Origin: Streptomyces alfalfae
GTDB lineage: Bacteria > Actinomycetota > Actinomycetes > Streptomycetales > Streptomycetaceae
Assembly: GCF_004127445.1 (NCBI RefSeq)
Contig: NZ_QEXM01000042.1
Coordinates: 62,001 to 126,000, forward strand
Length of the DNA stretch: 64,000 nucleotides
Direction of reading: 5' to 3'
The notes below the pieces were generated by a model. It was not told where the DNA came from, searched no databases, and was given only the letters and a program-made list of their open reading frames with translations. The position numbers were made by a program, and so were the translations under genes. Shown here piece after piece: positions 16,239 through 24,482 of the stretch; the stretch's first letter is position 1, and each line of letters begins with the position of its first letter.

Positions 16239-17720
16239 TCAGCGCTCCAGGACCGCCTCCATGACCGCCTTGGCGATCGGCGCGCCCAGCTTGCCGCCCG
16301 CGATCTCCGAGCGGGGGATGTCCATCTGGGACGGGTCGACGAAGACCGCGACGGCGACCGGTGACCCGCCGTCGCCACCGGGGGACTTGGCGTAGGAGAC
16401 GAACCAGGCGTACGGCCGCTCGTCGTTGACGTCCGCGCCGTGCTGCGCGGTGCCGGTCTTGCCGCCGACCGTGACGCCGTCGATCCTCGCCTTGTTCGCG
16501 GTGCCGTTCTCGACGGTGTTCTCCATCATCTCCTGCACCTTCTCCGCGGTGTCCTCGGAGACGGCCTGGTTGAGCTGGTCGGGCTCGGCCTTCTCGATCG
16601 TGGAGAGGTCGGGGCCGCGCAGCTCCTCGACCAGGTAGGGCTTCATGACCTTGCCGTCGTTGGCGAGGCCCGCCGTGACCATCGCCATCTGGAGCGGAGT
16701 GCTGGTCAGGCTGCCCTGGCCCATGCCGGTCAGCGCGGTCTGCGGCTTGTCGAGGTCCTTCGGGTAACTGCTCGCGACGGCGCGTACGGGGACGTACTGC
16801 TGTTCGTTGAAGCCGAACTGCTCCGCCGTCTCGCGCATCTTGTCCTTGCCGACCTTGTCCGCGAGGTCGAGGAAGACGTTGTTGCAGGACCACTGCATGC
16901 CGGTCTTCACCGAGACCTTGTCGCAGTTGGAGTCGGGCACGTCGTTGCCGATGCGGGTGGAGCTGAGGGGCAGTTTGTACGGGGTCTCGGCGTCGGTCGG
17001 CTCGTCGATGTCCGTCACGACGCCGTGCTCCAGGGCCGCGGCGGCGGTGAGGATCTTGAACGTGGAGCCGGGCGGGTAGATCTCGCGCAGCGCGCGGTTG
17101 CTCAGCGGCTTGTCCTTGCGCCGGTCGAGCCGCTTGAACTCGCGCCCCTCGTCCGCCGAGATGCCCGCGAAGACCGAGGGGTCGTACGAAGGGGTGCTGG
17201 CCAGGGCGAGCACCTTGCCGCTGCGGGGGTCGAGCGCGACGACGGCGCCCTTGGCGTTCAGCTTCACCAACCCGTCGTACGCGGCCTTCTGGGCCTTGGG
17301 GTCGATGGTGGTGACGACGTCGCCGCCCTGCTGCTTCTCGCCGGTCAGCATGTCCAGGGTGCGCTTGATGAAGAGCCGGTCGTCGTTGCCGCTGAGGATG
17401 CCGTTGTGGACGCCCTCCAGGAGGGTGGCGCCCTGGGCCTGCGAGAAGTAGCCCGTCACCGGCGCGTACATCGGGCCCTCCTTGAAGGTCCGCTTGTACG
17501 CGAAGTCGGTGCCGGACGTCTTCTTCGAACCGGTGATGGACTTGCCGCCGACGATGATGTCGCCGCGCGGGTGGGAGAACGCCTCGATCTGCACGCGGCG
17601 GTTCTTCTCGTGGTTCGCCAGATCGTCGTTCCGCGCGAACTGCACCCAGGTCGCCCGCAGCAGCAGGGCCAGCGTGAGGATTCCGCAGAAGACGGCTATG
17701 TGCCGCAGCGGACGGTTCAT
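16239..17720 (-). CDS. Penicillin-binding protein, monofunctional class B transpeptidase (PbpA/FtsI type)
   Basis: 493 residues. One membrane helix at about 8-25 is followed by a dimerisation domain and a transpeptidase domain bearing all three active-site motifs: STFK at 219-222, SCN at 278-280 and KTG at 421-423 (KTGTAQ). It cross-links peptidoglycan outside the membrane and is a beta-lactam target. The size and GQGSLTSTPLQMAMVTAGLAN block match actinobacterial PbpA-like proteins. No rodA/ftsW partner lies beside it, so it is probably an additional sporulation- or growth-phase PBP rather than the essential copy. A GGGGGGAAG sequence precedes the ATG. Confidence 0.92.
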   Translation of the reverse strand: MNRPLRHIAVFCGILTLALLLRATWVQFARNDDLANHEKNRRVQIEAFSHPRGDIIVGGKSITGSKKTSGTDFAYKRTFKEGPMYAPVTGYFSQAQGATLLEGVHNGILSGNDDRLFIKRTLDMLTGEKQQGGDVVTTIDPKAQKAAYDGLVKLNAKGAVVALDPRSGKVLALASTPSYDPSVFAGISADEGREFKRLDRRKDKPLSNRALREIYPPGSTFKILTAAAALEHGVVTDIDEPTDAETPYKLPLSSTRIGNDVPDSNCDKVSVKTGMQWSCNNVFLDLADKVGKDKMRETAEQFGFNEQQYVPVRAVASSYPKDLDKPQTALTGMGQGSLTSTPLQMAMVTAGLANDGKVMKPYLVEELRGPDLSTIEKAEPDQLNQAVSEDTAEKVQEMMENTVENGTANKARIDGVTVGGKTGTAQHGADVNDERPYAWFVSYAKSPGGDGGSPVAVAVFVDPSQMDIPRSEIAGGKLGAPIAKAVMEAVLER

Positions 17721-17816
17721 GGTGGCTTCCCCCCGGGTGCCGGCGACGGTCGGACAGTCCTCATTATCCTGGACGTCTCCGCCCCGGCCCGGGGTGGAAT
17801 TCCCCGATCCGGCGTG

Positions 17817-18761
17817 TCAGCGGGCGGACGGGCCGCGCAGCACCTCGATCACCCCGGCATAGCTGTCGGACCCGTGGCCCGCGTCGGCGGCGCGCCGCAT
17901 CGTCGACCTGATCAGCTCCGGCAGGGCGTTGTCGACGCCGCGCGCCTCTGCGGCGTGGATGAGGTGGCCGATCGCCGCGATCTGCACGTCGACGGTGGCG
18001 TCGTCCCCCGGATAGCGCCCGGCGTCCACCTGCGGCGCGTACGTCGTGAGGAACAGGGAGACGGCGCCGTTCAGCCAGCGCAGCGCGACCCGCGTGAAGT
18101 CCGTGGCGGACGTCCCGTCGGCGGTCACCAGGGCGGTGCCGTGCAGCCAGCCGGTGAAGGCGGCCCACATCAGGCCGAGCAGGGCGGAGTCGTAGAGCGA
18201 GGCGAGGCCGGGCGCGGACCCCAGGTGGAGCGGGTCGCCGAGGGCCGCGAGGACCGGGCGGTGGGCCGTGAAGACGTCCTCGGAGCCGCTGTAGAGGAAC
18301 ATCATCTCGGGGTTCCCGACGCCCGGCGGGGTCGTCATGATGCCGCCGTCGAGGTAGCCGGCGCCGTGCTCCTCGGCCCAGGCCGCCATCGCCTCGGCCT
18401 GCTCGGGCGCGCCGGACGTGAGGTTGACCAGGGCCTTTCCGGTGAGCGCGCCCGCTTCGGCGAGCGGGTCGAGGACGGTGTGCAGGGCGTCGTAGTCGAG
18501 TACGCAGGCGAGGACGAGCCCGCTCGCGGCGACCGCGTCCGCCGGGGTCCCCGCCACCCGTGCGCCCCGGTCGGCCAGCGGCTTCGCCTTCTCCGGCGAG
18601 CGGTTCCAGACGGTGACGGGGTGCCCGCGGTCGAGCAGGGCCGAGGCGAGGGCGGAACCCATGAGGCCCAGGCCGATGACGGTGACGGGGGTGCGGGCGG
18701 GGGTGGCCGCAGGGCTGTTGTTGTCGGCGTTCACGGGACGGCTGTTGCTGTCGGCGTTCAT
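17817..18761 (-). CDS. NADPH-dependent imine-reductase-like oxidoreductase
   Basis: 314 residues of the beta-hydroxyacid dehydrogenase superfamily. A Rossmann NADP site (VIGLGLMGSALASALLDRGH, with WNRSPEKA conferring NADPH preference) is followed by a helical dimer domain. The block GLASLYDSALLGLMWAAFTG is characteristic of bacterial imine reductases, in which the Asp of LYD sits at the proton-donor position. The natural substrate is unknown. The N-terminus contains a short duplicated stretch (MNADSNSRPVNADNNSP). The in-frame GTG at the second copy is an alternative start. It is divergent from a GlxA-type regulator 111 bases away, its probable controller. Confidence 0.8.
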   Translation of the reverse strand: MNADSNSRPVNADNNSPAATPARTPVTVIGLGLMGSALASALLDRGHPVTVWNRSPEKAKPLADRGARVAGTPADAVAASGLVLACVLDYDALHTVLDPLAEAGALTGKALVNLTSGAPEQAEAMAAWAEEHGAGYLDGGIMTTPPGVGNPEMMFLYSGSEDVFTAHRPVLAALGDPLHLGSAPGLASLYDSALLGLMWAAFTGWLHGTALVTADGTSATDFTRVALRWLNGAVSLFLTTYAPQVDAGRYPGDDATVDVQIAAIGHLIHAAEARGVDNALPELIRSTMRRAADAGHGSDSYAGVIEVLRGPSAR

Positions 18762-18872
18762 GGGGATCACGCTCGCAGGGCGTGGCGACGCCGAACAGTG
18801 ACAGTGATGACGGTGCTCACCAAATTCCTGCCACCGGGGCGCCGGGTGACCACGGCCTCGTACGCTCACGGC

Positions 18873-19913
18873 ATGAGCGCTGGTTCCGTGGCGGTGGTGG
18901 TGGCCGACGAGATCGGGTTCCCGTCCTGGGACCTGTACGAACTGAGCATCCCGATCACGGTGTTCGGCAAGCCGCAGCCCGACCTCTGCGACCCCTGGTA
19001 CGACCTGCGGCTCTGCTCGACCGGCCGACCCGACCCTGCCGACGCCGACTTCGGCCTGGCGCTGCGCACCCCATACGGCCTCGAAGGGCTGGCCGGCGTC
19101 GGCACCGTCGTGGTGGCCTCGGTGCCGGACGCCTGCGTCGACGAGGGCGCGCCGCTGCCGGCCGGGCTGGCCGAGGCCCTGCGCGCGGCCCACGCGCGGG
19201 GCGCCCGCATGGTCTCCCTCTGCACCGGCGCCTTCGCGCTCGCCGAGGCGGGCCTCCTGGACGGCCGCAGGGCCACCGCGCACTGGATGCACACCGCCCA
19301 ACTGGCCGCCAGATACCCGAAGGTGGAGGTCGACGACTCCGTCCTCTACGTGGACGACGGCTCCGTCCTGACCAGCGCGGGCATGACGGCGGGCCTGGAC
19401 CTCTGCCTGCATCTGGTCCGCCGCGACCTCGGCGCGCACGTGGCGAACCAGCTGGCCCGGCGCATGGTGGTCCCCGCCCACCGCACCGGCGGCCAGGCCC
19501 AGTTCATCGACCTGGCGGTGCCGGAGACGGACGACGCGGGGCTCGGCCCCGTACTGGAGTGGGCCCGCGGCCGTCTGGACCGCCCGCTGACGGTCGACGA
19601 CCTGGCGCGCAGGGCGGCGATGAGCCCGCGCACCTTCTACCGCAGGCTTCAGGCGGCCACGGGCACCACCCCGCTGCAATGGCTGCTCAACCAGCGTGTC
19701 GCCCGCGCGCAGAGCCTCCTGGAGTCGACGGACCTGCCGGTCGAGAAGGTGGGCGAGCTGAGTGGCCTCGGCACCGCCAACAACCTCCGCCACCACTTCC
19801 TCAAGCAGGTCGGGGTGGCGCCGGGCGACTACCGGCGGTCCTTCTTCGGCTCGGGCCCCGTGAGGGAGTCGAGTGCGGCCAGGATGTCGGAGGGCTCGGC
19901 CCGTACGGAGTAG
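18873..19913 (+). CDS. GlxA-family transcriptional regulator (DJ-1/PfpI domain + AraC helix-turn-helix)
   Basis: 346 residues. The N-terminal 175 residues form a class I glutamine-amidotransferase-like domain with the Cys-containing nucleophile elbow (SLCTGAFALAEAGLLDG), used for sensing rather than catalysis in this family. Residues about 220-320 are a two-motif AraC DNA-binding domain (MSPRTFYRRLQAATGTTPLQWL...GVAPGDYRRSF). The ATG has no Shine-Dalgarno site but has TACGCT exactly six bases upstream, so the mRNA is probably leaderless. It is divergent from the imine-reductase-like gene. Its last 85 bases overlap the convergent peroxiredoxin gene. Confidence 0.9.
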   Translation: MSAGSVAVVVADEIGFPSWDLYELSIPITVFGKPQPDLCDPWYDLRLCSTGRPDPADADFGLALRTPYGLEGLAGVGTVVVASVPDACVDEGAPLPAGLAEALRAAHARGARMVSLCTGAFALAEAGLLDGRRATAHWMHTAQLAARYPKVEVDDSVLYVDDGSVLTSAGMTAGLDLCLHLVRRDLGAHVANQLARRMVVPAHRTGGQAQFIDLAVPETDDAGLGPVLEWARGRLDRPLTVDDLARRAAMSPRTFYRRLQAATGTTPLQWLLNQRVARAQSLLESTDLPVEKVGELSGLGTANNLRHHFLKQVGVAPGDYRRSFFGSGPVRESSAARMSEGSARTE

Positions 19914-20503
19914 TCGGCGTCGACGAACGCCCAGCGGATGACGCCCGCACGGTCGATGACGTAGGTGGCGGGCAGCGGCAGGGTGCGGGCGTGGCCGGCG
20001 TTCACGCGGTGCAGTTCGAAGCCGAGGCGGTCGTAGAGGGCGCCGAGTTCATCGGAGAGGTCGAACGCGATCCCGTACTGCTTGGCGACGTCGGAGCCGA
20101 GGTCGCTGAGGACGTCGAAGCCGAGCCGCTCCTTCTCGGTGAGGGTCAGGCTCTCGTCGGGGATCTGCGGGGAGACGGCCACGAGGCGGGCGCCGCGGGC
20201 GGTGAGGGCGTCGTGGTGCTGCTGGAGGGCGCGCAGGGCGAGGTTGCAGTAGGGGCACCAGGCGCCGCGGTAGAAGGTCAGGACGACGGGCCCTTCGGCC
20301 AGGAGGGCGTCGAGGGAGACCTCGTCGCCGGTGGCCGAGGGGAGGGTGAAGCGGGGCGCCCGGTCGCCGGTGGTGAGGGCGTTCTCGGCGATGCGGGTGG
20401 CGAGCAGTTCGGCGGCGCCGCGGTCCATGACCTCCAGGACGTCGGCGGGCAGCTTGCGGTGGCCGTTCTCGTACAGGTCTCGGAGTTCGTCCCTGAGCGT
20501 CAT
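19829..20503 (-). CDS. Peroxiredoxin (AhpC/TSA family)
   Basis: 224 residues, thioredoxin fold. The active-site block VVLTFYRGAWCPYCNLAL places a CPYC pair at the peroxidatic position, typical of the bacterioferritin-comigratory/AhpC-TSA-like group that reduces peroxides with thiols. LPLPATYVIDRAGVIRWAFVDADY near the end is the usual C-terminal strand pair. ATG 20503 is preferred to longer readings because the protein then starts at a family-like helix (MTLRDELRDLYENG). It is divergent from a TetR gene across 166 bases holding two matching operator-like sites, so it is probably that regulator's target. The 3' end overlaps the glxA-like gene. Confidence 0.87.
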   Translation of the reverse strand: MTLRDELRDLYENGHRKLPADVLEVMDRGAAELLATRIAENALTTGDRAPRFTLPSATGDEVSLDALLAEGPVVLTFYRGAWCPYCNLALRALQQHHDALTARGARLVAVSPQIPDESLTLTEKERLGFDVLSDLGSDVAKQYGIAFDLSDELGALYDRLGFELHRVNAGHARTLPLPATYVIDRAGVIRWAFVDADYSVRAEPSDILAALDSLTGPEPKKDRR

Positions 20504-20568
20504 GGCGGTGGGCCTTCCGTGTGTGGGCGCCCGCTGGGAAAGGGGCGCGCACCGGGTGCACGCCGAAC

Positions 20569-20648
20569 TTGGAACGCCCGTTTCAGGATCTTCAGCATGG
20601 TGAGGTCCCGGGAGGCCGTCAAGGGGTATCTTGAAATCAACGTTCCAA
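20569..20648. promoter_or_regulatory. Two matching operator-like sites between peroxiredoxin and TetR genes
   Basis: The minus strand of 20569-20585 reads TGAAACGGGCGTTCCAA and the plus strand of 20631-20648 reads TTGAAATCAACGTTCCAA. Both fit TGAAA-N4-CG-TTCCAA, an imperfect palindrome of the kind TetR proteins bind. They face opposite genes, so each probably controls one promoter. Confidence 0.6.
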
Positions 20649-20669
20649 GAACGCGGGAGCCCCGAACTC

Positions 20670-21272
20670 ATGCCCGACATCAAGCACTTCGACCCGGACG
20701 AGGCGCTGGACCGCGTCGTCCGGCTCTTCTGGGAGCACGGCGCCGCCACGACGTCCATCCAGGCCGTGGCGACGGCGACGGGCCTCAACCGCTCCAGCCT
20801 GTACGCCACCTTCGGCGGCAAGCGGGAGCTGTACCTCGCCGCCCTGCGCCGCTACCTGCGGGACCACTCCCACCGGGCGTTCGCCTTCGTGGCCGAGGAC
20901 GGCCGGGGGCTCCCCGCGATCCGCGAGTTCTTCGCCGGGCTCATCGAACTGCGCTGCACGGGCCCTTACGCGGGCTGGGGCTGCATGGCCGTCAACGCCC
21001 ACGCGGGCGGCGAACGGGACGACCCCGAGGTGCGGGGCCTGCTCGACGACCACCACGAGCGGCTGCGGGGGGCGATGTGCACGGCACTGCTGACGGCGCG
21101 TTCGCAGGGGGACCTGTCCCCGGGGGCGGACGTCGACGCCGCCGCCGAGACCCTCGCGCTCCTCGCCTACGGGGTGAACCTGCGCTCACGCGCGGGGGCG
21201 GAGGCGGCGGGGCTGCGCAGGACGGTGGACGTGGCGCTGGGGGCGGTCGGGGCCATGGGGGCGTCGGGATGA
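20670..21272 (+). CDS. TetR-family regulator of the divergent peroxiredoxin
   Basis: 200 residues. The helix-turn-helix at about 12-55 (DRVVRLFWEHGAATTSIQAVATATGLNRSSLYATFGGKRELYLAALRRYL) is typical of the TetR subgroup whose members have a TetR_C domain with conserved WGCMAVN (GPYAGWGCMAVNAHAGG). ATG 20670 is chosen: GGGAG lies ten bases upstream, and the alternative TTG at 20631 falls inside the operator-like site. It probably represses itself and the peroxiredoxin gene through the two sites at 20569-20648. A redox or electrophile signal is plausible but not shown. Confidence 0.87.
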   Translation: MPDIKHFDPDEALDRVVRLFWEHGAATTSIQAVATATGLNRSSLYATFGGKRELYLAALRRYLRDHSHRAFAFVAEDGRGLPAIREFFAGLIELRCTGPYAGWGCMAVNAHAGGERDDPEVRGLLDDHHERLRGAMCTALLTARSQGDLSPGADVDAAAETLALLAYGVNLRSRAGAEAAGLRRTVDVALGAVGAMGASG

Positions 21273-21582
21273 GGGCGTCACCGGTGCCCTTCGGCGAGGA
21301 GGGCCCGGACGCCGACCGCGAGGGCGGTCATCTGCTCGCCGGCCTCCAGCCAGGTCGTCACCGAGGCTCCCCGGCCGCCCGCGTCCCGCGTCCCGCGGCC
21401 ACGGCCGCACGGCCCAGGTCGGCCCGACCTGGCCACCGGGCCGGAAGGCCGCTGACACGGCCGGATCGCGGTCGTGGTTCCACCAGCTCCGTCCGCCGTC
21501 CCACCCCCCGGTGGTCGGCGGCGGGTTCGCCGCCCTCTCGACCTGGCCCCCCACGGCCACGGGGCTCGCCCCGGCCGGAGCG
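21273..21582. other. Gene-free gap, possible gene remnant on the minus strand
   Basis: 310 bases between a TetR gene and the hydrolase. On the minus strand, 21278-21358 reads VTTWLEAGEQMTALAVGVRAL and then stops, which looks like the natural C-terminus of a lost protein. Upstream of it the frame is disrupted and proline/arginine-rich. No promoter or terminator was recognised. Confidence 0.4.
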
Positions 21583-22482
21583 CTAACGGCCGCCGAAGAA
21601 GTCGGTGAGGGCGGTGGCGACGGCCTCGGGCTGCTCCTCGGGGATGTAGTGGCCGGCGTCGGGCACGATGACGCCGGTCACGTTCTCGGCCCACGGGCCG
21701 ATGGAGGCCGCCATGTCCGGGATCGAGCCGTGGCTGCTGGAGATTCCGAGGACGGGCACGGCCAGGCGCCGTCGTTCGAGTGCCGCGCGGTTCCGGCGCG
21801 TGGACTCGGCGGCGTCGCGGTAGTAGGCGAGGCCGGCGCGCAGGCCGCCCTCGGCGGCGAGGGCCGCGCCGTAGTGCGTGAGCTCCGCGTCCTCGAACGC
21901 GTCGGGCGCCAGGGACTTGGTCTTCAGGAACCAGCTGACGTACTCCCGTTCCCGGCCGCCTATCAGCGTCTCGGGAAGGCCGGGCACCACGTGGAACGCG
22001 AAGTGCCAGGTCTTGAACGCCAGAGCCGGGTCGAGGGGGATCGCATCCGGCAGGGTGACACCGGGAATGCCGGCGTCGAGCAGCGCGACCCCGTGCAACC
22101 GGCTCTCGTGGTTCAGGGCGAGGGAGAAGGCGACCCAGGCGCCGATGTCGTGCCCGGCGAGCCAGTAGTCCCGCACGCCGAGGGCGTTCACGGCGGCCTG
22201 GACGTGCGCGGCGACCGTGTGCGTGTCGTAGCCGCGCTCCGGACGCTCGGAACTGCCCTGGCCCGGCATGTCGATCGCCATGACCCGGAACCGTTCGGCG
22301 AGAGCGGGCATGACCTTCCGCCAGGCCCACCACGTCTGCGGGAACCCGGTGAGCAGCACGACGGCCGGCCCGTCCGCCCGGCCGCCTTCGACGACGTGCA
22401 GGCGGACGCCGTCGGCGTCGACCCAGCGGTGCCTGAACCCGGCCAGGTCGTGCAGGGGCAGGGCGGGGACGGGGTTGGTCAT
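21583..22482 (-). CDS. Alpha/beta hydrolase, epoxide-hydrolase-like
   Basis: 299 residues. The oxyanion segment HVVEGGRADGPAVVLLTGFPQTWWAWRKVMPAL contains the HGxP-equivalent GFPQTWW. The nucleophile elbow is GHDIGAW (Asp), and a C-terminal His lies in PDAGHYIPEEQP, so the triad is Asp-based as in epoxide hydrolases and haloalkane dehalogenases, not Ser-based. The substrate is unknown. A strong GGAGG six bases before the ATG fixes the start. The divergent TetR gene at 22568 and the perfect palindrome between them indicate ligand-controlled expression, probably detoxification. Confidence 0.88.
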   Translation of the reverse strand: MTNPVPALPLHDLAGFRHRWVDADGVRLHVVEGGRADGPAVVLLTGFPQTWWAWRKVMPALAERFRVMAIDMPGQGSSERPERGYDTHTVAAHVQAAVNALGVRDYWLAGHDIGAWVAFSLALNHESRLHGVALLDAGIPGVTLPDAIPLDPALAFKTWHFAFHVVPGLPETLIGGREREYVSWFLKTKSLAPDAFEDAELTHYGAALAAEGGLRAGLAYYRDAAESTRRNRAALERRRLAVPVLGISSSHGSIPDMAASIGPWAENVTGVIVPDAGHYIPEEQPEAVATALTDFFGGR

Positions 22483-22530
22483 GTCAATCCTCCATCGAGG
22501 CGGGTGGACCGTGGTGCGACGCTAACACGT

Positions 22531-22550
22531 CTTGAACTGATCAGTTCAAG
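22531..22550. promoter_or_regulatory. Perfect 20-base palindromic operator
   Basis: CTTGAACTGATCAGTTCAAG is a perfect palindrome between the divergent hydrolase and TetR genes, 17 bases upstream of the regulator's ATG. It is AT-richer than its surroundings, has the length of TetR operators, and is almost certainly the binding site of the regulator at 22568. Confidence 0.8.
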
Positions 22551-22567
22551 ATGGGAGGATGGGCCGC

Positions 22568-23161
22568 ATGGCAGGCAAGAAGCAGTTCGACATGGACACG
22601 GTGCTCGACGTCGCGATGATCCAGTTCTGGCGCTCCGGCTACGCCGGCACCTCGCTCGACGACCTGTCCCGCGCGACCGGCCTGAACCGCAGCTCGATCT
22701 ACTCCTCGCTCGGCGGCAAGGACGGGCTCTTCCTTCGCTGCCTGGATCGCTATGCCGCGCGCTACGGCGACAAGTTCGACGCCGCCCTCTCGCGCGCGGC
22801 CGATGACCCCGTCGCCGCCGTCCGTGCCTTCTTCGACGTCACTTTGGGGCGCATCGCCGACCCCGCCGTGCCCGACGGGTGCCTGATGGCCCAGTCGGTC
22901 ATGGCGGGCCCGACGCTGAGCCCGAGCGTCGCGGAGCACGTCAAAGAGCTGTTCGGCCTCCAACGCCCGCGCCTGCGCGCCGCGCTGAAGGCCGGCGGAA
23001 TGTCCGACGAGGACGCCGAGGACTTCGCCGTGCACGTAGCGGCCGTGAACCAGTCCCTCGCGGTGATGGGCAGGGGAGGGGCGAGCCCGGAGGAACTCCG
23101 GGCGATCGTCGACGTGACGGTCGACGCGGTCGCGCGTCGTGCTCGGCCGCACGGGAGTTGA
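22568..23161 (+). CDS. TetR-family regulator of the divergent hydrolase
   Basis: 197 residues. The helix-turn-helix at about 10-52 (VLDVAMIQFWRSGYAGTSLDDLSRATGLNRSSIYSSLGGKDGLFLRCLDRY) is followed by a ligand-binding domain with VPDGCLMAQSVM. GGGAGG (22553-22558) is nine bases before ATG 22568; an ATG at 22559 directly abuts it and is too close to be used. The palindrome at 22531-22550 is the predicted operator for this gene and the divergent alpha/beta hydrolase. The regulator sequence resembles that of the peroxiredoxin-linked TetR at 20670, so the two belong to the same subgroup. Confidence 0.88.
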   Translation: MAGKKQFDMDTVLDVAMIQFWRSGYAGTSLDDLSRATGLNRSSIYSSLGGKDGLFLRCLDRYAARYGDKFDAALSRAADDPVAAVRAFFDVTLGRIADPAVPDGCLMAQSVMAGPTLSPSVAEHVKELFGLQRPRLRAALKAGGMSDEDAEDFAVHVAAVNQSLAVMGRGGASPEELRAIVDVTVDAVARRARPHGS

Positions 23162-23178
23162 CGTGGTGTAGCGCACTT

Positions 23179-23223
23179 TTGCAAGCAGGTGCTTGCAAGA
23201 GTTAGCAGGGATGGTGCACCATC
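23179..23223. promoter_or_regulatory. Two palindromes upstream of the XRE regulator gene
   Basis: TTGCAAGCAGGTGCTTGCAA (23179-23198) has perfect 9-base arms around GG, and GATGGTGCACCATC (23210-23223) is a perfect 14-base palindrome. They lie 6-50 bases before ATG 23229, where an autoregulator would act. A second partial copy, TTGCAAGAG, overlaps the end of the first. Confidence 0.6.
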
Positions 23224-23228
23224 GAGGC

Positions 23229-23738
23229 ATGGCATCACTCAACGTCGGCAATCTCGGCGAGTACCTGCGCGAGCAGCGGCGCACCGCGCAGCTGTCGTTG
23301 CGGCAGCTCGCCGACGCCGCCGGGGTGTCCAATCCGTATCTGAGCCAGATCGAGCGCGGCCTCCGCAAGCCGAGCGCCGAGGTGTTGCAGCAGGTCGCCA
23401 AGGCCCTGCGGATCTCCGCCGAGACGCTGTACGTGCGTGCGGGGATCCTCGACGAGAAGGAGCGGGACGAGCTGGAGACGCGCGCCGTCATCCTCGCCGA
23501 CCCCTCCATCAACGAGCGCCAGAAGCAGGTGCTGCTGCAGATCTACGAGTCGTTCCGCAAGGAGAACGGCTTCGAGACGGCCGCGTACACGGACGCGCCC
23601 GTGGACGCGGACGCGGATTCAGACGCGTACGCGGATGCGCACGCGGACACGGACACGGATGTGGACACCGAGACCGTCGAAGGCGCCCGTACGGCCGACG
23701 GCAGTGCTGCCCGACCGAAGCAGAAACCCACAGGCTGA
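23229..23738 (+). CDS. XRE-family regulator upstream of the HbhA-like gene
   Basis: 169 residues. The helix-turn-helix spans about 10-65 (LGEYLREQRRTAQLSLRQLADAAGVSNPYLSQIERGLRKPS). A helical region to about 115 is followed by a striking Asp/Ala-repeat tail (DADADSDAYADAHADTDTDVDTE) with no known role. The order XRE regulator - HbhA-like - DUF2516 equals that of Rv0474-Rv0475(hbhA)-Rv0476 in Mycobacterium tuberculosis. ATG 23229 is used because the helix-turn-helix then starts at the family position; a longer reading from 23193 would run through the palindromes. It probably regulates itself through the sites at 23179-23223. Confidence 0.87.
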   Translation: MASLNVGNLGEYLREQRRTAQLSLRQLADAAGVSNPYLSQIERGLRKPSAEVLQQVAKALRISAETLYVRAGILDEKERDELETRAVILADPSINERQKQVLLQIYESFRKENGFETAAYTDAPVDADADSDAYADAHADTDTDVDTETVEGARTADGSAARPKQKPTG

Positions 23739-23791
23739 GGCGAGCCGAACCAGGCTGGACCAGCTGACGCGAATCCGGGAGGACCATCGTC

Positions 23792-24445
23792 ATGGCCATC
23801 ACCGATGACCTGCGCAAGACCCTCACCACGACCACCCCCGCCTACTTCGTCGCCGGGTCCGCGGACCTCGCCTTCCAGCAGGCGAAGAAGGTGCCCGCCA
23901 TCGTCGAGCAGCTCATCGCCGAGGCCCCGTCCCGCTTCGAGGCGGTCCGCAACGCCGACACCAAGGCCGTGCAGGACAAGGCCGCCGCCCGCGCCAAGGA
24001 GGCGCAGGAGACCATCCAGGCCAAGGTCACCGAGGTGCTCGGCAGCATCGACACCGACCTGAAGAAGCTCGGCGAGACCGCGCAGGACCTCGCGCTGCGC
24101 GGCGTCGGCGTGGCCGCCGAGCTCGCGGTCAGGGCGCGCGAGAAGTACGACGAGGTGGCCGAGCACGGCGAGCAGACCGTGAAGACCTGGCGCGGCGAGG
24201 CGGCCGAGGAGATCCTCGACCTGGCCGAGACGGTCGAGCCCGACCCCGAGCCGGCGCCCGCGGCCACCGCCGCGACCACGGGCGCGACGCCCGCCGCCGG
24301 ACCCAGGAACACGGTCACCGCGACGGCGAAGAAGCCCGCCGCGAAGAAGACCGCCACGGCCAAGCCCCCGGCGGCCAAGTCGACGACCGCCAAGTCCGCG
24401 GCCGACAAGGCGGCCGACAAGAAGAGCACCCCGCCCGCCGAGTAG
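23792..24445 (+). CDS. Heparin-binding haemagglutinin (HbhA)-like coiled-coil protein
   Basis: 217 residues. Residues 1-150 form a long amphipathic helix typical of HbhA (DDLRKTLTTTTPAYFVAGSADLAFQQAKKVP). Residues 175-217 are a Lys/Ala/Pro tail (AKKPAAKKTATAKPPAAK) like the methylated heparin-binding tail of the mycobacterial protein. In Streptomyces, an organism without a host, it is more likely to bind membranes, nucleic acid or polyphosphate. No signal peptide. GGGAGG lies ten bases before the ATG. It follows the XRE regulator by 53 bases and ends before a strong terminator at 24483. Confidence 0.82.
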   Translation: MAITDDLRKTLTTTTPAYFVAGSADLAFQQAKKVPAIVEQLIAEAPSRFEAVRNADTKAVQDKAAARAKEAQETIQAKVTEVLGSIDTDLKKLGETAQDLALRGVGVAAELAVRAREKYDEVAEHGEQTVKTWRGEAAEEILDLAETVEPDPEPAPAATAATTGATPAAGPRNTVTATAKKPAAKKTATAKPPAAKSTTAKSAADKAADKKSTPPAE

Positions 24446-24482
24446 CGCGAGCCGACGGGAGCGGAAACGGAAACGGGCGGCT

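Noticed and set aside
16440..19913. A very long plus-strand open frame running antisense through the penicillin-binding protein and imine-reductase genes
   Set aside because: Only its last part (from 18873) is a real gene. The rest is a Gly/Arg/Val-rich antisense shadow caused by extreme GC content, with no family pattern.
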